NCBI RefSeq assembly: GCF_000300275.1
Contig: NZ_AMRN01000010.1
Span: 105,756 to 169,755 of the forward strand
DNA from: Thalassospira profundimaris WP0211
GTDB taxonomy: Bacteria > Pseudomonadota > Alphaproteobacteria > Rhodospirillales > Thalassospiraceae
Length of the DNA: 64,000 nucleotides
Direction of reading: 5' to 3'
Each line of letters opens with the position of its first letter. Positions within the stretch are counted from its first letter, which is position 1. This document shows, piece after piece, positions 47,904 through 57,654 of this stretch. Position numbers and translations under genes: made by a program. The notes under the pieces were generated by a model. The model ran no database searches. It worked only from the letters and a program-made list of their open reading frames with translations, and was not told the origin of the DNA.

Positions 47904-48215
47904 TCAACGATGCAGTGGTGTGACATAGGCAGAGTAAGCAATCCGCATTGCGCGCGCAAACTTTTCACGCTGCTCAGCACTGGTCGCCTGCTCAGTCACA
48001 TCAATCCCGATTGATCCGCAATCAATCGTACATTTGGCATAGACAGTGGTCGGGAGCTTGAATTCATATGTCGCGCCCAGTGTCGCACTTTCTTTCAAGG
48101 GCAGTGCCTTAATCGATTTCGCGTGTAAATCATTCGGCGGTACAGTCATCCATGCCAGCAACAATGCAAAACCAAGAACCGCCAACATCGCCAGTTTATC
48201 AAGATACAGCATCAC
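47904..48215 (-). CDS. Hypothetical secreted or membrane-anchored protein
   Basis: The 103-residue protein has an N-terminal hydrophobic segment (KLAMLAVLGFALLLAWMTV) that may be a signal peptide or anchor. A small domain with two close cysteines follows (YAKCTIDCGSIGIDVTE). The rest is helical (AEQREKFARAMRIAYSAY). No family is recognised. It is encoded 15 nt upstream of the DUF1232 gene. Confidence 0.65.
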   Translation of the reverse strand: MMLYLDKLAMLAVLGFALLLAWMTVPPNDLHAKSIKALPLKESATLGATYEFKLPTTVYAKCTIDCGSIGIDVTEQATSAEQREKFARAMRIAYSAYVTPLHR

Positions 48216-48293
48216 TCATGTCCCAACAGCATATCTGTTAATTGTTATTTGCAATTAAGAAATGCCGGAGCGAGTGATTTGTTCCCGTAAAAG

Positions 48294-50075
48294 TTAAAAC
48301 GTCTTAACTTTTTGAAAACTGGCTAGTGTTTCGAAAACGTCCGGGCAAGGCGCATGCCCAAGAACATTCGCCTGATGCCAAAGCGCGTAGAACAGCAAAT
48401 GCCAACACGCCGCACCTTCACGTTTGCCCGGAGTGTTGAAAAGTTTTTCTACTCTGTCGGCATCTGCGATCTCGATAATGCCTGCCTGCCGGGCGACCAG
48501 CGGCCCCAACTCCTTGCCGCGCGCTGCAATCCATTCTGAAACCGGAACCGTGAAGCCGCGCTTCTTGGCAAACGGCTTTGCCATCGGCAAACAGCGTTCC
48601 AGCCAACTGCGCAACAGGAACTTGCCAACGCCCTTTCTGACCTTGAGGCGGTCGGGCAGTTGATAGGCGAATTCTGCGACAACCGGATCAAGAAACGGTG
48701 TGCGCCCTTCAAGGCCGTGCGCCATCAGCATGCGATCAAGCTTGAGCAACAAATCATTGGGTAACCAGTCGGCGCAATCCACGGCCTGAGCAATCGCCAG
48801 ACGCGACCGTTTCCCCCGGCTTTCACGACTTTCCGAAGCCGCAATGCCATCGCGCCACCCCTCCAGAACACCGGTCCGCAAGACATCGATCTTGTCAAAC
48901 GTCCCCTTGGAGCGCATCACACGACCGCCGAGCAAAAAGGGGCGCATGACCGACCGGTACCGACCGTAGCCACCAAACAGCTCGTCACCGCCCTCGCCCG
49001 ACAGCACAACCTTGAAATCGCGCGCGGCTTCCCTGGCAAGCTTGTAGGTCGGCAAAATGGCGTAGTCTGCCGCAGGGTCGTCCATCCGTGCTGCGACCTC
49101 TGGCAATAGCGTCCAGAAGTCATTTTCGGAAAACATCACTTCGATATGGTTGGCGTTGCACGCCTTGGCGACCTCTCGGGCGAGTTCGCGTTCATCATGC
49201 ACGCTGCTGGCTTCAAACGCCGCAGTATAGGCCGTTACCGGTCTCTCATTAAGCCGATGCATCATACCAAGCAATGACGCACTATCGACCCCGCCCGACA
49301 GGAACATGGCATAATCGACATCAGATCTTTGGTGCAGTCGAACCGACTCCTCGAACACCCGGTCCCACTCATAAAGCGCACTTTCCAGATTATTCCCGGT
49401 CGCACCTGCATCACTGAGAACCTGACGACGCCGGCGTTCGACAATCCGTCCGTTTTTCAAAACGATGGTCTCGCCAGGTTGCAGTCTTTTGATCCCATCA
49501 AGGATCATGTCCGATCCAGTGGTGAATTGCACCTGAAGCAACTCGGACCGGGCATCCTCGCGTACTTCGCGTCCGACAAGTCCGGCAGCAACCAATGCCT
49601 GTGCTTCGGACGCGAATGCGAAATATTCAGGGGTTTCAACGTAGTAGACCTGCTTGATACCAAACGGGTCGCGACACAGAACGACCTGATTGTCGACCAC
49701 ATCATGAATGGCAAAGGCATACATGCCACGCAGCTGATCAAACCCGCCAATACCATCGCGCACGAATTTGCGAAGTGCAGTCTCGCTGTCGGAATGGGTT
49801 TTGAAGCCCTCGTCACCCAGATCTTTTCTGAGCTCAAGATAGTTATAAATCTCGCCGTTGGCGAGCAGGACACTGCCATTTTCGTGATAAAGCGGCTGAT
49901 CACCAGTATTGAGATCGATAATTGCCAAGCGTGTCTGGATGAAACCGACGGGGCCTTTGATATAGCGCCCGTCAGCATCCCGGCCTCTGTGGCTTAACGC
50001 CTCCTGCAATCGATCAATTATGCGATGATCGACATTATGGCAGTTCTTTGCGATGTATCCTGCTAGGCCGCCCAT
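48294..50075 (-). CDS. asnB: Asparagine synthetase-like amidotransferase lacking the N-terminal cysteine
   Basis: The 593-residue protein has both AsnB domains: N-terminal class II glutaminase (RLAIIDLNTGDQPLY; ANGEIYNY; HSDSE) and C-terminal ATP-pyrophosphatase (LSGGVDSASLLGMMHRL; LSGEGGDELFGGYGRY). The N-terminus reads MGGLAGY where active enzymes have MCGIAGY, so the nucleophilic cysteine is glycine, and HRGPD is changed to HRGRD. Glutamine hydrolysis should be lost; it could use ammonia or have another acceptor. It lies with three glycosyltransferases, so it probably modifies a surface polysaccharide (as WbpS-like proteins do). Confidence 0.88.
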   Translation of the reverse strand: MGGLAGYIAKNCHNVDHRIIDRLQEALSHRGRDADGRYIKGPVGFIQTRLAIIDLNTGDQPLYHENGSVLLANGEIYNYLELRKDLGDEGFKTHSDSETALRKFVRDGIGGFDQLRGMYAFAIHDVVDNQVVLCRDPFGIKQVYYVETPEYFAFASEAQALVAAGLVGREVREDARSELLQVQFTTGSDMILDGIKRLQPGETIVLKNGRIVERRRRQVLSDAGATGNNLESALYEWDRVFEESVRLHQRSDVDYAMFLSGGVDSASLLGMMHRLNERPVTAYTAAFEASSVHDERELAREVAKACNANHIEVMFSENDFWTLLPEVAARMDDPAADYAILPTYKLAREAARDFKVVLSGEGGDELFGGYGRYRSVMRPFLLGGRVMRSKGTFDKIDVLRTGVLEGWRDGIAASESRESRGKRSRLAIAQAVDCADWLPNDLLLKLDRMLMAHGLEGRTPFLDPVVAEFAYQLPDRLKVRKGVGKFLLRSWLERCLPMAKPFAKKRGFTVPVSEWIAARGKELGPLVARQAGIIEIADADRVEKLFNTPGKREGAACWHLLFYALWHQANVLGHAPCPDVFETLASFQKVKTF

Positions 50076-50090
50076 ATCAGCACCGTGGCT

Positions 50091-51023
50091 TTATACTCGT
50101 TTCGGAACAGCAGTCAGAAGTTTTCCACCGTCAAAATCTGGATAACGATAGTTGGATTGAGTAATGGTGCCGTCAGTGCACTCAATGTCCACGGTTACGT
50201 CACGATCTGCGCGTATCTGGTCGACACCTGACAAGTGCAATATGCCCAATTTGGTATATGGCTCATTGGGTTCGACAAATGCATGTTGTTCTTTATCCCA
50301 GAACGGTTTGCTCTGACATTGCCACATGGCAAAGGACGGCAAATATTCTGCCTTGTATCCTTCAAGATGCACCAATTTCCCCAAAGACAATTGTTCAGCC
50401 GGGAAAATTTTGCCTCGCGATGCTGCACCAACAACGATCTCTTGCCAGCGCTTCCAATGTGGCGCGTCAGATGACAACGCAAAACAGGCCGCCGACAATA
50501 CGTAGTGGGGAATTAATTTTTTAGCTGTTGGCCACCCAAACGCCTTTTTGCCGTTGGTGTTATAAAAGCTACGGATTTTAATTGGCCACCGCCACAACCA
50601 AGATACGCGAAGTGACTTTGGATAAGATCGATCGGCTCCGTTGGTGATGGCCAGTCGATCACCCCTTGCAGCGGAACGGATAAACATCTCGACAGCTGAC
50701 CAATCCTGAACCCACGTGTCACTGTCCATCCAGAAATAGACGTCATATCCGGGGAACATTTCGGGTATAAACGGACGACACACGCAAGCTTTTAAATAGT
50801 CTTTTCCCCCGGCTTTTGCCGATGGAATACCGTCAGGCCATTTCGGAGTGACGACGCGAGCGACTTGAGGCTCAATGGCTTCCCGTTGGCTTGAGTTCAT
50901 GCCGGTATCCATAACGCAGATATCGACCCCGCGAGATTGAGGAAATCTGACGATAGATTGAATTAATTCTAACAATAACGGATAGTAATTCTCGTCAGTG
51001 CCTGAAACGATCGCAACTCTCAT
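50091..51023 (-). CDS. Glycosyltransferase (GT8-like, DxD motif)
   Basis: The 310-residue protein begins RVAIVSGTDENYYPLLLELI and has the metal-binding DxD in VYFWMDSDTWVQDW near residue 100. An acceptor region (FPAEQLSLGKLVHLEGYKAE) and a LHLSG near the C-terminus are typical of glycosyltransferase family 8-like folds. The sugar donor is not predictable. It is 15 nt from asnB on the same strand. Codon use is AT-richer than neighbours, which is common for surface-sugar genes acquired by transfer. Confidence 0.7.
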   Translation of the reverse strand: MRVAIVSGTDENYYPLLLELIQSIVRFPQSRGVDICVMDTGMNSSQREAIEPQVARVVTPKWPDGIPSAKAGGKDYLKACVCRPFIPEMFPGYDVYFWMDSDTWVQDWSAVEMFIRSAARGDRLAITNGADRSYPKSLRVSWLWRWPIKIRSFYNTNGKKAFGWPTAKKLIPHYVLSAACFALSSDAPHWKRWQEIVVGAASRGKIFPAEQLSLGKLVHLEGYKAEYLPSFAMWQCQSKPFWDKEQHAFVEPNEPYTKLGILHLSGVDQIRADRDVTVDIECTDGTITQSNYRYPDFDGGKLLTAVPKRV

Positions 51024-51052
51024 TATACCCCCCGAAAAACACTATTGAACTA

Positions 51053-52006
51053 TCAGTCTTTCTTTTCAAAACGCTTATAAATTTCCTGAATAACTTTCTC
51101 AACAGAGAGATCCGTCATCAAGCATTTCTGAGATTTCCAATCAATCCCGTCGGCGATGATTTCGTCGTAACTCTTATCAGTACAAACATAAGCCGTGTCT
51201 AATCCGTACGGTGCATAGTTTTCAGGTCGCGATGGGCCAAACAATCCCAACGTGAATGTGCCCGATGCAGCAGCCATATGCATCAAACCTGAATCATTGC
51301 CGATATAGGCGTCGACTTTTTCCAGACAGGCCTGAACGGTTAACAAGCTCTCGTTTCCAAATATTAGAGTTCTCCTGCTTTCCGGAAGCTCTTCAATCAG
51401 GGAAGCAGCTATTTCCCGCTCTGCAGGGGCTCCTAAAACGACAACATGTGCATCGGGAAATAAACCATCTGTAGATGCCAGACGCGCGACCAACTGCTTG
51501 AAGTTCTCGATCGGCCACGTTTTCCCTCCCCAGTTAGCAGTAGGACCAATTGCGAGCACTGCTTTTCGGTCATCCGATGGCAATAGACTTTTTGCACGCT
51601 CCCTGTGCTCTTTCCCTACCCAGATTTTGGGAAAAAGAGGCTTGGTTAAACCAATAAGGCGTGCCATCTGCTCAACACGGTGCAAATCATCGTCATTACC
51701 CGGCAACACCACCCGCGTCTTGCCCGGCAACACATAAGCCGTCGCACTTCCCCGCAGGTCGACGATGATGTCCCACCAGTTCAGAACAACCGATTTCCAG
51801 AGTTTCCACCAATGGCCGCCGCGTTTTTGCTTTGGCATTTTGATAATGCGTTCAAGGTTCGGGACGGCTTCGAAGATCGGTGCGGCGACCGGGCCGCAGG
51901 CCACTGTGACGCGGATACCGGGATAGGTTTCGACATAGTGGCGCAAAACCGATGTCGAAAGCACCGCATCGCCCAGACGGTTTGAGGTAATGAACAGCAG
52001 GCGCAC
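51053..52006 (-). CDS. Glycosyltransferase family 9 (heptosyltransferase-like)
   Basis: The 317-residue protein has the GT9 pattern: MRLLFITSNRLGDAVLSTSV at the N-terminus, AIGPTANWGGKTWPIENFKQ, and VDAYIGNDSGLMHMAAASGT with GLFGPSRPENYAPYG, the nucleotide-sugar-binding end. The family adds heptose or related sugars to LPS core. It is 3 nt from the next glycosyltransferase gene and 29 nt from the GT8-like gene, forming one operon for surface glycan synthesis. Confidence 0.88.
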   Translation of the reverse strand: MRLLFITSNRLGDAVLSTSVLRHYVETYPGIRVTVACGPVAAPIFEAVPNLERIIKMPKQKRGGHWWKLWKSVVLNWWDIIVDLRGSATAYVLPGKTRVVLPGNDDDLHRVEQMARLIGLTKPLFPKIWVGKEHRERAKSLLPSDDRKAVLAIGPTANWGGKTWPIENFKQLVARLASTDGLFPDAHVVVLGAPAEREIAASLIEELPESRRTLIFGNESLLTVQACLEKVDAYIGNDSGLMHMAAASGTFTLGLFGPSRPENYAPYGLDTAYVCTDKSYDEIIADGIDWKSQKCLMTDLSVEKVIQEIYKRFEKKD

Positions 52007-52009
52007 GGC

Positions 52010-53050
52010 TTACAGTTTCTCCAGCTCGCCAGCGACATGGATCCATTCGCGGCGATCATTGCGTGCGGCTTCGGATTGGCTGGCAAAGAACGAACGGTCG
52101 GTCAGAAGCTGAGACGTGATATTTCCAAACGCGGCCTCGTCCGGCACGATATAGCCCGTCTTGCCATCCTCAACCCGGCTTTTGGCAATACCGCCATAGG
52201 ACACAACCGGCGTTGCAGCGCCCAGTGCATCGACAATCCACTGCCCGACATGATCCGTGCCGTACTTGCCGTGATGCAGGAACGCACGCGCATTGGCAAC
52301 GGTTTCGGCCATGTCGGCCTCTGGTTTCGGATGGTGGACCCGAACCCCCTTGTCGATGGCCGAACGCACCATATCAAGCAGGTCGTCCGACACGCTGTCA
52401 TTCTCGCCTGCCATGGCGCTAAACAGGTCATAGGCATAGACTTCGAGGATCGCGTTCGGCGCCTTGGGGGCGACATAGGTTTCCCAGATGCGAATGATCT
52501 GGGCGATCCCGGTCGAACTGTTGGCAACCGTTACTGCCAGTTCATCACGCGATTCAAACGCCCAGTGCATGTTCGATGCCATGACAAAGGATGTTGTCGC
52601 GCCGGGTTTGACCACGATCGGCTTTTTGGCAAGGTCGGCATCAAAGGCCTTTGCCTGCGCATCATCGGTAAAGATGACCTGAACTTTCTTTTCCTGCAGA
52701 ACCAGACGCACATCATCGGCATTCAGTCGTGCGGGATCGCCATCAAACCAGAGTGCGACAGTCGCACCCTCGGGCACCGAAGCGTGGCTCAGCAACGCCG
52801 GATCACGCCAGACAATCACGGTATTGACCGCATCACCGCCAAAGGGCGGCAGTTCGGCATCAAGCTGTCGCCAGGCAACACCGTGCATGTCCTTGTCAAT
52901 GCCGCCATTGCGGCGTGCTTCGACCTTGTGACCACGGGCAACAAGGGACTCAGCCAACGCAATGAAAGCGCGCTGGCATGTTCCGAGCGGACGAGCTTCG
53001 CGATCCTTGGGATCAAAGCCGATGGAGTGATCAAGCATCAAGATTTTCAT
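52010..53050 (-). CDS. Glycosyltransferase, GT4-like
   Basis: The 346-residue protein begins MKILMLDHSIGFDPKDREAR and looks like a GT-B glycosyltransferase: a first Rossmann-like half followed by KPIVVKPGATTSFVMAS and a C-terminal nucleotide-sugar region with IVDALGAATPVVSYGGIAKS and GKTGYIVPDE. The usual EX7E motif is diffuse, so family assignment is tentative. It is the first gene of the leftward sugar cluster, divergent from ygfZ. Confidence 0.7.
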   Translation of the reverse strand: MKILMLDHSIGFDPKDREARPLGTCQRAFIALAESLVARGHKVEARRNGGIDKDMHGVAWRQLDAELPPFGGDAVNTVIVWRDPALLSHASVPEGATVALWFDGDPARLNADDVRLVLQEKKVQVIFTDDAQAKAFDADLAKKPIVVKPGATTSFVMASNMHWAFESRDELAVTVANSSTGIAQIIRIWETYVAPKAPNAILEVYAYDLFSAMAGENDSVSDDLLDMVRSAIDKGVRVHHPKPEADMAETVANARAFLHHGKYGTDHVGQWIVDALGAATPVVSYGGIAKSRVEDGKTGYIVPDEAAFGNITSQLLTDRSFFASQSEAARNDRREWIHVAGELEKL

Positions 53051-53199
53051 AAGTTTGGTTCTATCCGTTCGACGGCGTTTTATGAAGGGTTTTCTTATAG
53101 CTTACCCACCCTGCCTCCGCACAGACAGGTCTTGCGAAATTTATGTGATTGCCCCACATTTCGCCCAAACAATTCCGATTTACCGGAGCCATAAATATC

Positions 53200-54114
53200 A
53201 TGAGTGAGACTTTTTACGCCCTTTTGCCGGATCGCGCCGTGATCCGGGTCAGCGGCCCGGACCGGGTCAGCTTTCTGCAAGGGCTGGTATCAAACAATAT
53301 CGAAACCATTTCGGCCGAAAAATCCGGCTACGGCGCGCTTTTGACGCCGCAGGGCAAGTTCCTGTTTGATTTCTTCGTCTATCATCAGGATGAAGACAGT
53401 CTTCTGATCGAATGCGAGCGCGGCGAGAATGGTGAGCGTGCGGCCGAACTGTTCAAAAAGCTTCGCATGTATAAACTCCGTGCCAAGGCCGAACTATCTG
53501 ATATCACCGACAGCTACGACGTCATTGCCGTCTTTGGCAAGGATGCGCTTTCCGCCCTGTCGCTGGATTCAACACCCGGTGCAACCGCACATATGGCCAA
53601 TGGCATCAAGGCGGTTGACCCGCGTCTTGCCGAAATGGGCGCGCGTGTTCTTCTGCCGAAAAATGCTCTGACCGAAATGGCCGCAATTGGTGCCGAGGAA
53701 CGCGATGTCGAAACCTACCACCAGATGCGCGTTTCACTGGGCATTCCCAATGGCAGCGAAGAACTGGAAGTCGAGAAATCCATCCTGCTTGAGAATGGCT
53801 TTGAAGAGCTTGGCGGTGTCGATTTCCAAAAGGGTTGCTATATGGGTCAGGAGCTTACCGCCCGGACCAAATATCGCGGTCTTGTGCGCAAACGCCTGTT
53901 GCCCGTCAAAATTGACGGCCCGTCACCGGATGCTGGCACACCGATCATGAATGGCGACAAGGAAGCTGGGATCATTCGATCTGTCCATGGAGACCATGGA
54001 CTGGCAATGATCCGGCTTGAGCGGGTTGAGGGTGATGCAGAGCTCAGCGCAGGCGATGCAAAGGTCACGGTTTCTGTTCCCGATTGGGTTCAGTTGCCGG
54101 AAAACGCAGCCTGA
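53200..54114 (+). CDS. ygfZ: YgfZ/GcvT-like folate-binding protein
   Basis: The 304-residue protein has the YgfZ fold with the diagnostic KGCYMGQELTARTKYRG motif near residue 215 and RVSFLQGLVSNNIE at the N-terminus. YgfZ binds folate and takes part in Fe-S cluster assembly or repair, for example for MiaB. The start at 53200 begins the conserved part (MSETFYALLPDRAVIRVSG); an ATG 17 codons upstream is less likely. It is followed by a terminator. Confidence 0.92.
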   Translation: MSETFYALLPDRAVIRVSGPDRVSFLQGLVSNNIETISAEKSGYGALLTPQGKFLFDFFVYHQDEDSLLIECERGENGERAAELFKKLRMYKLRAKAELSDITDSYDVIAVFGKDALSALSLDSTPGATAHMANGIKAVDPRLAEMGARVLLPKNALTEMAAIGAEERDVETYHQMRVSLGIPNGSEELEVEKSILLENGFEELGGVDFQKGCYMGQELTARTKYRGLVRKRLLPVKIDGPSPDAGTPIMNGDKEAGIIRSVHGDHGLAMIRLERVEGDAELSAGDAKVTVSVPDWVQLPENAA

Positions 54115-54146
54115 TCTCGGCGATCAATTTCAAATTTACGTTTCGA

Positions 54147-54174
54147 ACGGGTCCCGCCTTGCGGGGCCCGTTTT
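54147..54174 (+). terminator. Terminator of ygfZ
   Basis: ACGGG-t-CCCGC and GCGGG-g-CCCGT pair around a short loop, followed by TTTTC. It is 33 nt after the ygfZ stop. Confidence 0.8.
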
Positions 54175-54240
54175 CGTTAAAACCTGTTGCAACGCCGCAA
54201 AAGTCCCTATGTTAAAAGAAAAGCAAAATCGGGAACTGCG

Positions 54241-54918
54241 ATGAAACTGTGGAATAGGGTCCTTTCTGTCCGGGGCTTGATGGCCGCGCTTTGCGCGCTT
54301 GCCTTGGTGCCTGCTATGGCCGCGGCACAGCAAGCTGCGCCGGGCCTAAGTGACGTCCCTGTTTCCGACATGTCGATTGCCGAGGCCGAAAAGGAAATGG
54401 CCACAATCACCGAGGCCTATAACCGCAAGGGTCATCAGATCAAACAGATGGCGCTTGGTACGCTGCTGCGATTTTATCCGCAGAAGATCGTGCCGTGTGG
54501 TGCCATTGTCACCAATGTTCGCGACTGTCTGGACAATCATTGGCCTGATCTTAAAGACTATCCTGGGCACTTTCTTGGGCCGAATGAAAAACCGGCACTC
54601 AGACCCACAATCGAACAGGCCCGCATGACCGAGGAAAACTACCTCGATGCGGTTGAACGGCTGAACATGTTGCTGCGTGCCGTGCGCTATGAAAGTACGC
54701 TTGCACCCGAAGAACGTTATCGTCCGCAACTTGATGCCGTAATTACCCATCTGACTGAAATGCGCGAGGCGGAGTATCACAACCGCCTTCTTTACGAAAA
54801 GCTTTTCAAGATTGGCGGCATCATCTTGCTGCTTCTGGGTCTATCAGTTGGCGGGATGCTGGTGATGAAACACCTTGCCCAGCGCAACGATCCATCATCA
54901 CCATCAGGCAAAAAATAA
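54241..54918 (+). CDS. Hypothetical exported protein with C-terminal membrane anchor
   Basis: The 225-residue protein has a signal peptide (MAALCALALVPAMAAAQQ; cleavage probably after AAA). A helical mature part follows with two cysteines (VPCGAIVTNVRDCLDNHW), then a C-terminal transmembrane helix (IGGIILLLLGLSVGGMLVM) and a short basic tail. The topology suggests a periplasmic domain held at the membrane. No family recognised. The ATG at 54241 starts the signal peptide. Confidence 0.7.
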   Translation: MKLWNRVLSVRGLMAALCALALVPAMAAAQQAAPGLSDVPVSDMSIAEAEKEMATITEAYNRKGHQIKQMALGTLLRFYPQKIVPCGAIVTNVRDCLDNHWPDLKDYPGHFLGPNEKPALRPTIEQARMTEENYLDAVERLNMLLRAVRYESTLAPEERYRPQLDAVITHLTEMREAEYHNRLLYEKLFKIGGIILLLLGLSVGGMLVMKHLAQRNDPSSPSGKK

Positions 54919-54942
54919 CGGCAACGGGATGCCCGTTGCCGT
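54918..54942. terminator. Terminator between convergent genes
   Basis: ACGGCAACGGG-atg-CCCGTTGCCGT is a perfect 11-bp stem right at the stop of the exported-protein gene, also usable for ppdK from the other side. Confidence 0.75.
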
Positions 54943-54980
54943 CGTTATCGTCATTCGCAAACTGAGTTCAATTGCAGCGA

Positions 54981-57641
54981 TTACTTGCCAAGCACTGCCT
55001 GGGCAGCGGCAAGGCGCGCAATCGGCACGCGGTACGGGGAACATGACACGTAATCAAGTCCCTGTGCCTCACAAAACGCGATGGATGCCGGGTCGCCACC
55101 ATGTTCACCACAAATGCCAAGCTTGATGTCCGCACGGGTCGCACGTCCGCGTTCGGCGGCAATGCTGACCAGTTCGCCAACCCCTTCCTGATCCAGCGAT
55201 ACGAACGGATCACCGGCAAAGATATCCTTGGAGATATAGGTATCAAGGAAGCGCGATGCGTCATCGCGCGACAGACCAAAGGTCGTCTGGGTGAGGTCGT
55301 TGGTGCCAAAGCTGAAGAATTCGGCTTCTTCTGCGATTTCACCCGCCCGAAGTGCAGCACGCGGCAATTCGATCATGGTGCCAACCAGATATTTCAGCTT
55401 GGCACCCTTTTCGTCTTCGACTTGGGCGGCAACCTTGATGATCGCGGCTTTGAGAATTTCGAGTTCCTTCTTGCCGACAATCAGCGGGATCATGATTTCC
55501 GGAATGACCGGATCCCCACCATCCTTGGAAACCTCGATCGCGGCTTCGAAAATGGCGCGCGCCTGCATTTCATAGATTTCTGGATAGCTGATGCCCAAAC
55601 GGCACCCGCGATGGCCCAGCATCGGGTTGGCTTCGGCAAGATCAAGCAAGCGGCGCTTGACGATGGCCTCCGACACACCGGCGGCCTTGGCCACATCAGC
55701 GATTTCAGCATCGCCATGCGGCAGGAACTCATGAAGCGGCGGATCGAGCAAACGAATGGTAACCGGAAGCCCCTTCATGATGCGGAACAGGTCAATAAAG
55801 TCCTGACGCTGATAGGGCAGAAGCTTTGCCAATGCGGTACGACGGCCCTTCTCGGTTTCAGCCAGGATCATCTCGCGCATCGAGACAATGCGCTCCGGAT
55901 CAAAGAACATGTGTTCTGTGCGGCAAAGACCGATGCCCTCTGCCCCGAAACCACGTGCGGTTTCGGCTTCTTCCGGGGTTTCGGCGTTGGTGCGGATTTT
56001 AAGGCGACGCAAGGCATCGGCCCATTCCATCAGCTGGGAGAAATCACCCGAAAGATCGGGCTTCAGGGTCGCAACTTCGCCCAGCATGACTTCGCCGGTG
56101 GCACCATCAAGGGTGATGACGTCGCCTTCTTTCAGGGTCACACCGCCAGACATCATGGTTTTGTTGGCATAATCGATCTTGACCGCACCAGCACCACAAA
56201 CGCATGGTGTCCCCATGCCGCGTGCAACCACGGCTGCGTGGCTGGTCATGCCACCGCGCGATGTCAGAATGCCTTGGGCGGCGTGCATGCCGGCAATATC
56301 TTCGGGGCTGGTTTCGATACGCACCAGTACAACCTTGCGGCCCTTGCCCGCCCATTCTTCAGCGGCCTCGGCAGAAAAGACGATCTGTCCGGATGCCGCG
56401 CCGGGCGACGCCGGAAGCCCCATGCCAACGACCTTACGATCTGCTTCGGGATCAAGGGTCGGGTGCAGCAGCTGATCAAGCTGTGCGGGATCGACGCGTC
56501 TGATGGCGTCTTCCTGGGAAATCACACCATCTCGGCACATTTCAACTGCGATCCGCAATGCGGCCTTTGCCGTACGTTTACCCGCACGGGTCTGGAGCAT
56601 GTAAAGCTTGCCGGACTCAACGGTGAATTCCATGTCCTGCATGTCACGGTAATGGGATTCAAGCTTTTCGCGGATATCGCAAAGTTCCTTGAAAACGACC
56701 GGCATGGCGGCTTCCATCGAAATCAGGTCCGAACCGGATTCCTGTTTTTCGATTTCCGTCAGCGGGGCCGGTGTGCGGATACCGGCAACCACGTCTTCGC
56801 CCTGCGCATTGATCAGGTACTCGCCATAGAAGCGGTCTTCGCCGGTCGACGGGTTGCGCGAGAAGCAAACGCCGGTCGCGCAGTCATCGCCCATATTGCC
56901 AAAGACCATCGCCTGCACGTTGACCGCCGTGCCCCAGCTGGCCGGGATGTTGTGCAAACGGCGATAGGTATTGGCGCGCGCGTTCATCCAGCTGCCAAAC
57001 ACCGCACCAATCGCGCCCCACAGCTGTTCGCGCGGGTCTTGCGGGAAGGGTTCACCCAGTTCGGTTTTGACTTTTTTCTTGAACGCCTCAACGACTTCGG
57101 CCCAGTCGTCTGCGCCCATGTCGGTATCAAGACTGACACCCTTGTCTTCCTTGACGGTCTCAAGGATGTCTTCGAAGTGATAGTGATCAACGCCCAGCAC
57201 GACGTCGCCATACATCTGAATGAAACGGCGGTAGCTGTCATAGGCAAATCGACGGTCGCCCGACACTGTTGCCAAACCTTCGACCGTCTCGTCATTGAGA
57301 CCAAGGTTAAGAACCGTGTCCATCATGCCCGGCATTGATGCGCGGGCGCCGGAACGGACAGAAACTAAAAGCGGGTCCTTGGCATCGCCAAACTTGCGAC
57401 CAACATGCTTTTCGACAGATGCCAGTGCGGTTTCGACCTCGGCATTCAGACCATCGGGATAGGCGCGGTCATTGTCATAAAATGCCGTGCAAACTTCGGT
57501 TGTAATGGTAAAGCCGGGCGGGACTGGAAGTCCGAGATTGCACATCTCGGCAAGGTTGGCCCCCTTGCCGCCCAGAAGTTCACGCATATCCGAACGGCCC
57601 TCGGCGCTACCGCCACCGAAACCGTAAACCCATTTGGTCAT
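54981..57641 (-). CDS. ppdK: Pyruvate, phosphate dikinase
   Basis: The 886-residue protein has the three PPDK parts. The N-terminal ATP-grasp domain has KGANLAEMCNLGLPVPPGFT, the central phosphohistidine domain has GGMTSHAAVVARGMGTPCVC, and the C-terminal PEP/pyruvate barrel has GAEGIGLCRTEHMFF and LGICGEHGGDP. It interconverts pyruvate, ATP and phosphate with PEP, AMP and PPi, and serves gluconeogenesis or glycolysis. It follows glyS with 75 bp between, a common order in alphaproteobacteria. Confidence 0.97.
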   Translation of the reverse strand: MTKWVYGFGGGSAEGRSDMRELLGGKGANLAEMCNLGLPVPPGFTITTEVCTAFYDNDRAYPDGLNAEVETALASVEKHVGRKFGDAKDPLLVSVRSGARASMPGMMDTVLNLGLNDETVEGLATVSGDRRFAYDSYRRFIQMYGDVVLGVDHYHFEDILETVKEDKGVSLDTDMGADDWAEVVEAFKKKVKTELGEPFPQDPREQLWGAIGAVFGSWMNARANTYRRLHNIPASWGTAVNVQAMVFGNMGDDCATGVCFSRNPSTGEDRFYGEYLINAQGEDVVAGIRTPAPLTEIEKQESGSDLISMEAAMPVVFKELCDIREKLESHYRDMQDMEFTVESGKLYMLQTRAGKRTAKAALRIAVEMCRDGVISQEDAIRRVDPAQLDQLLHPTLDPEADRKVVGMGLPASPGAASGQIVFSAEAAEEWAGKGRKVVLVRIETSPEDIAGMHAAQGILTSRGGMTSHAAVVARGMGTPCVCGAGAVKIDYANKTMMSGGVTLKEGDVITLDGATGEVMLGEVATLKPDLSGDFSQLMEWADALRRLKIRTNAETPEEAETARGFGAEGIGLCRTEHMFFDPERIVSMREMILAETEKGRRTALAKLLPYQRQDFIDLFRIMKGLPVTIRLLDPPLHEFLPHGDAEIADVAKAAGVSEAIVKRRLLDLAEANPMLGHRGCRLGISYPEIYEMQARAIFEAAIEVSKDGGDPVIPEIMIPLIVGKKELEILKAAIIKVAAQVEDEKGAKLKYLVGTMIELPRAALRAGEIAEEAEFFSFGTNDLTQTTFGLSRDDASRFLDTYISKDIFAGDPFVSLDQEGVGELVSIAAERGRATRADIKLGICGEHGGDPASIAFCEAQGLDYVSCSPYRVPIARLAAAQAVLGK

Positions 57642-57654
57642 CTTGCCTTTTCCT

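Noticed and set aside
52037..53194. 385-codon frame antisense to the GT4-like glycosyltransferase
   Set aside because: Shadow frame; the opposite strand encodes a glycosyltransferase in an operon.
55101..57338. 745-codon open frame antisense to ppdK
   Set aside because: It mirrors ppdK codon bias, has no ribosome site and no domain; the minus-strand frame is an unmistakable pyruvate phosphate dikinase.
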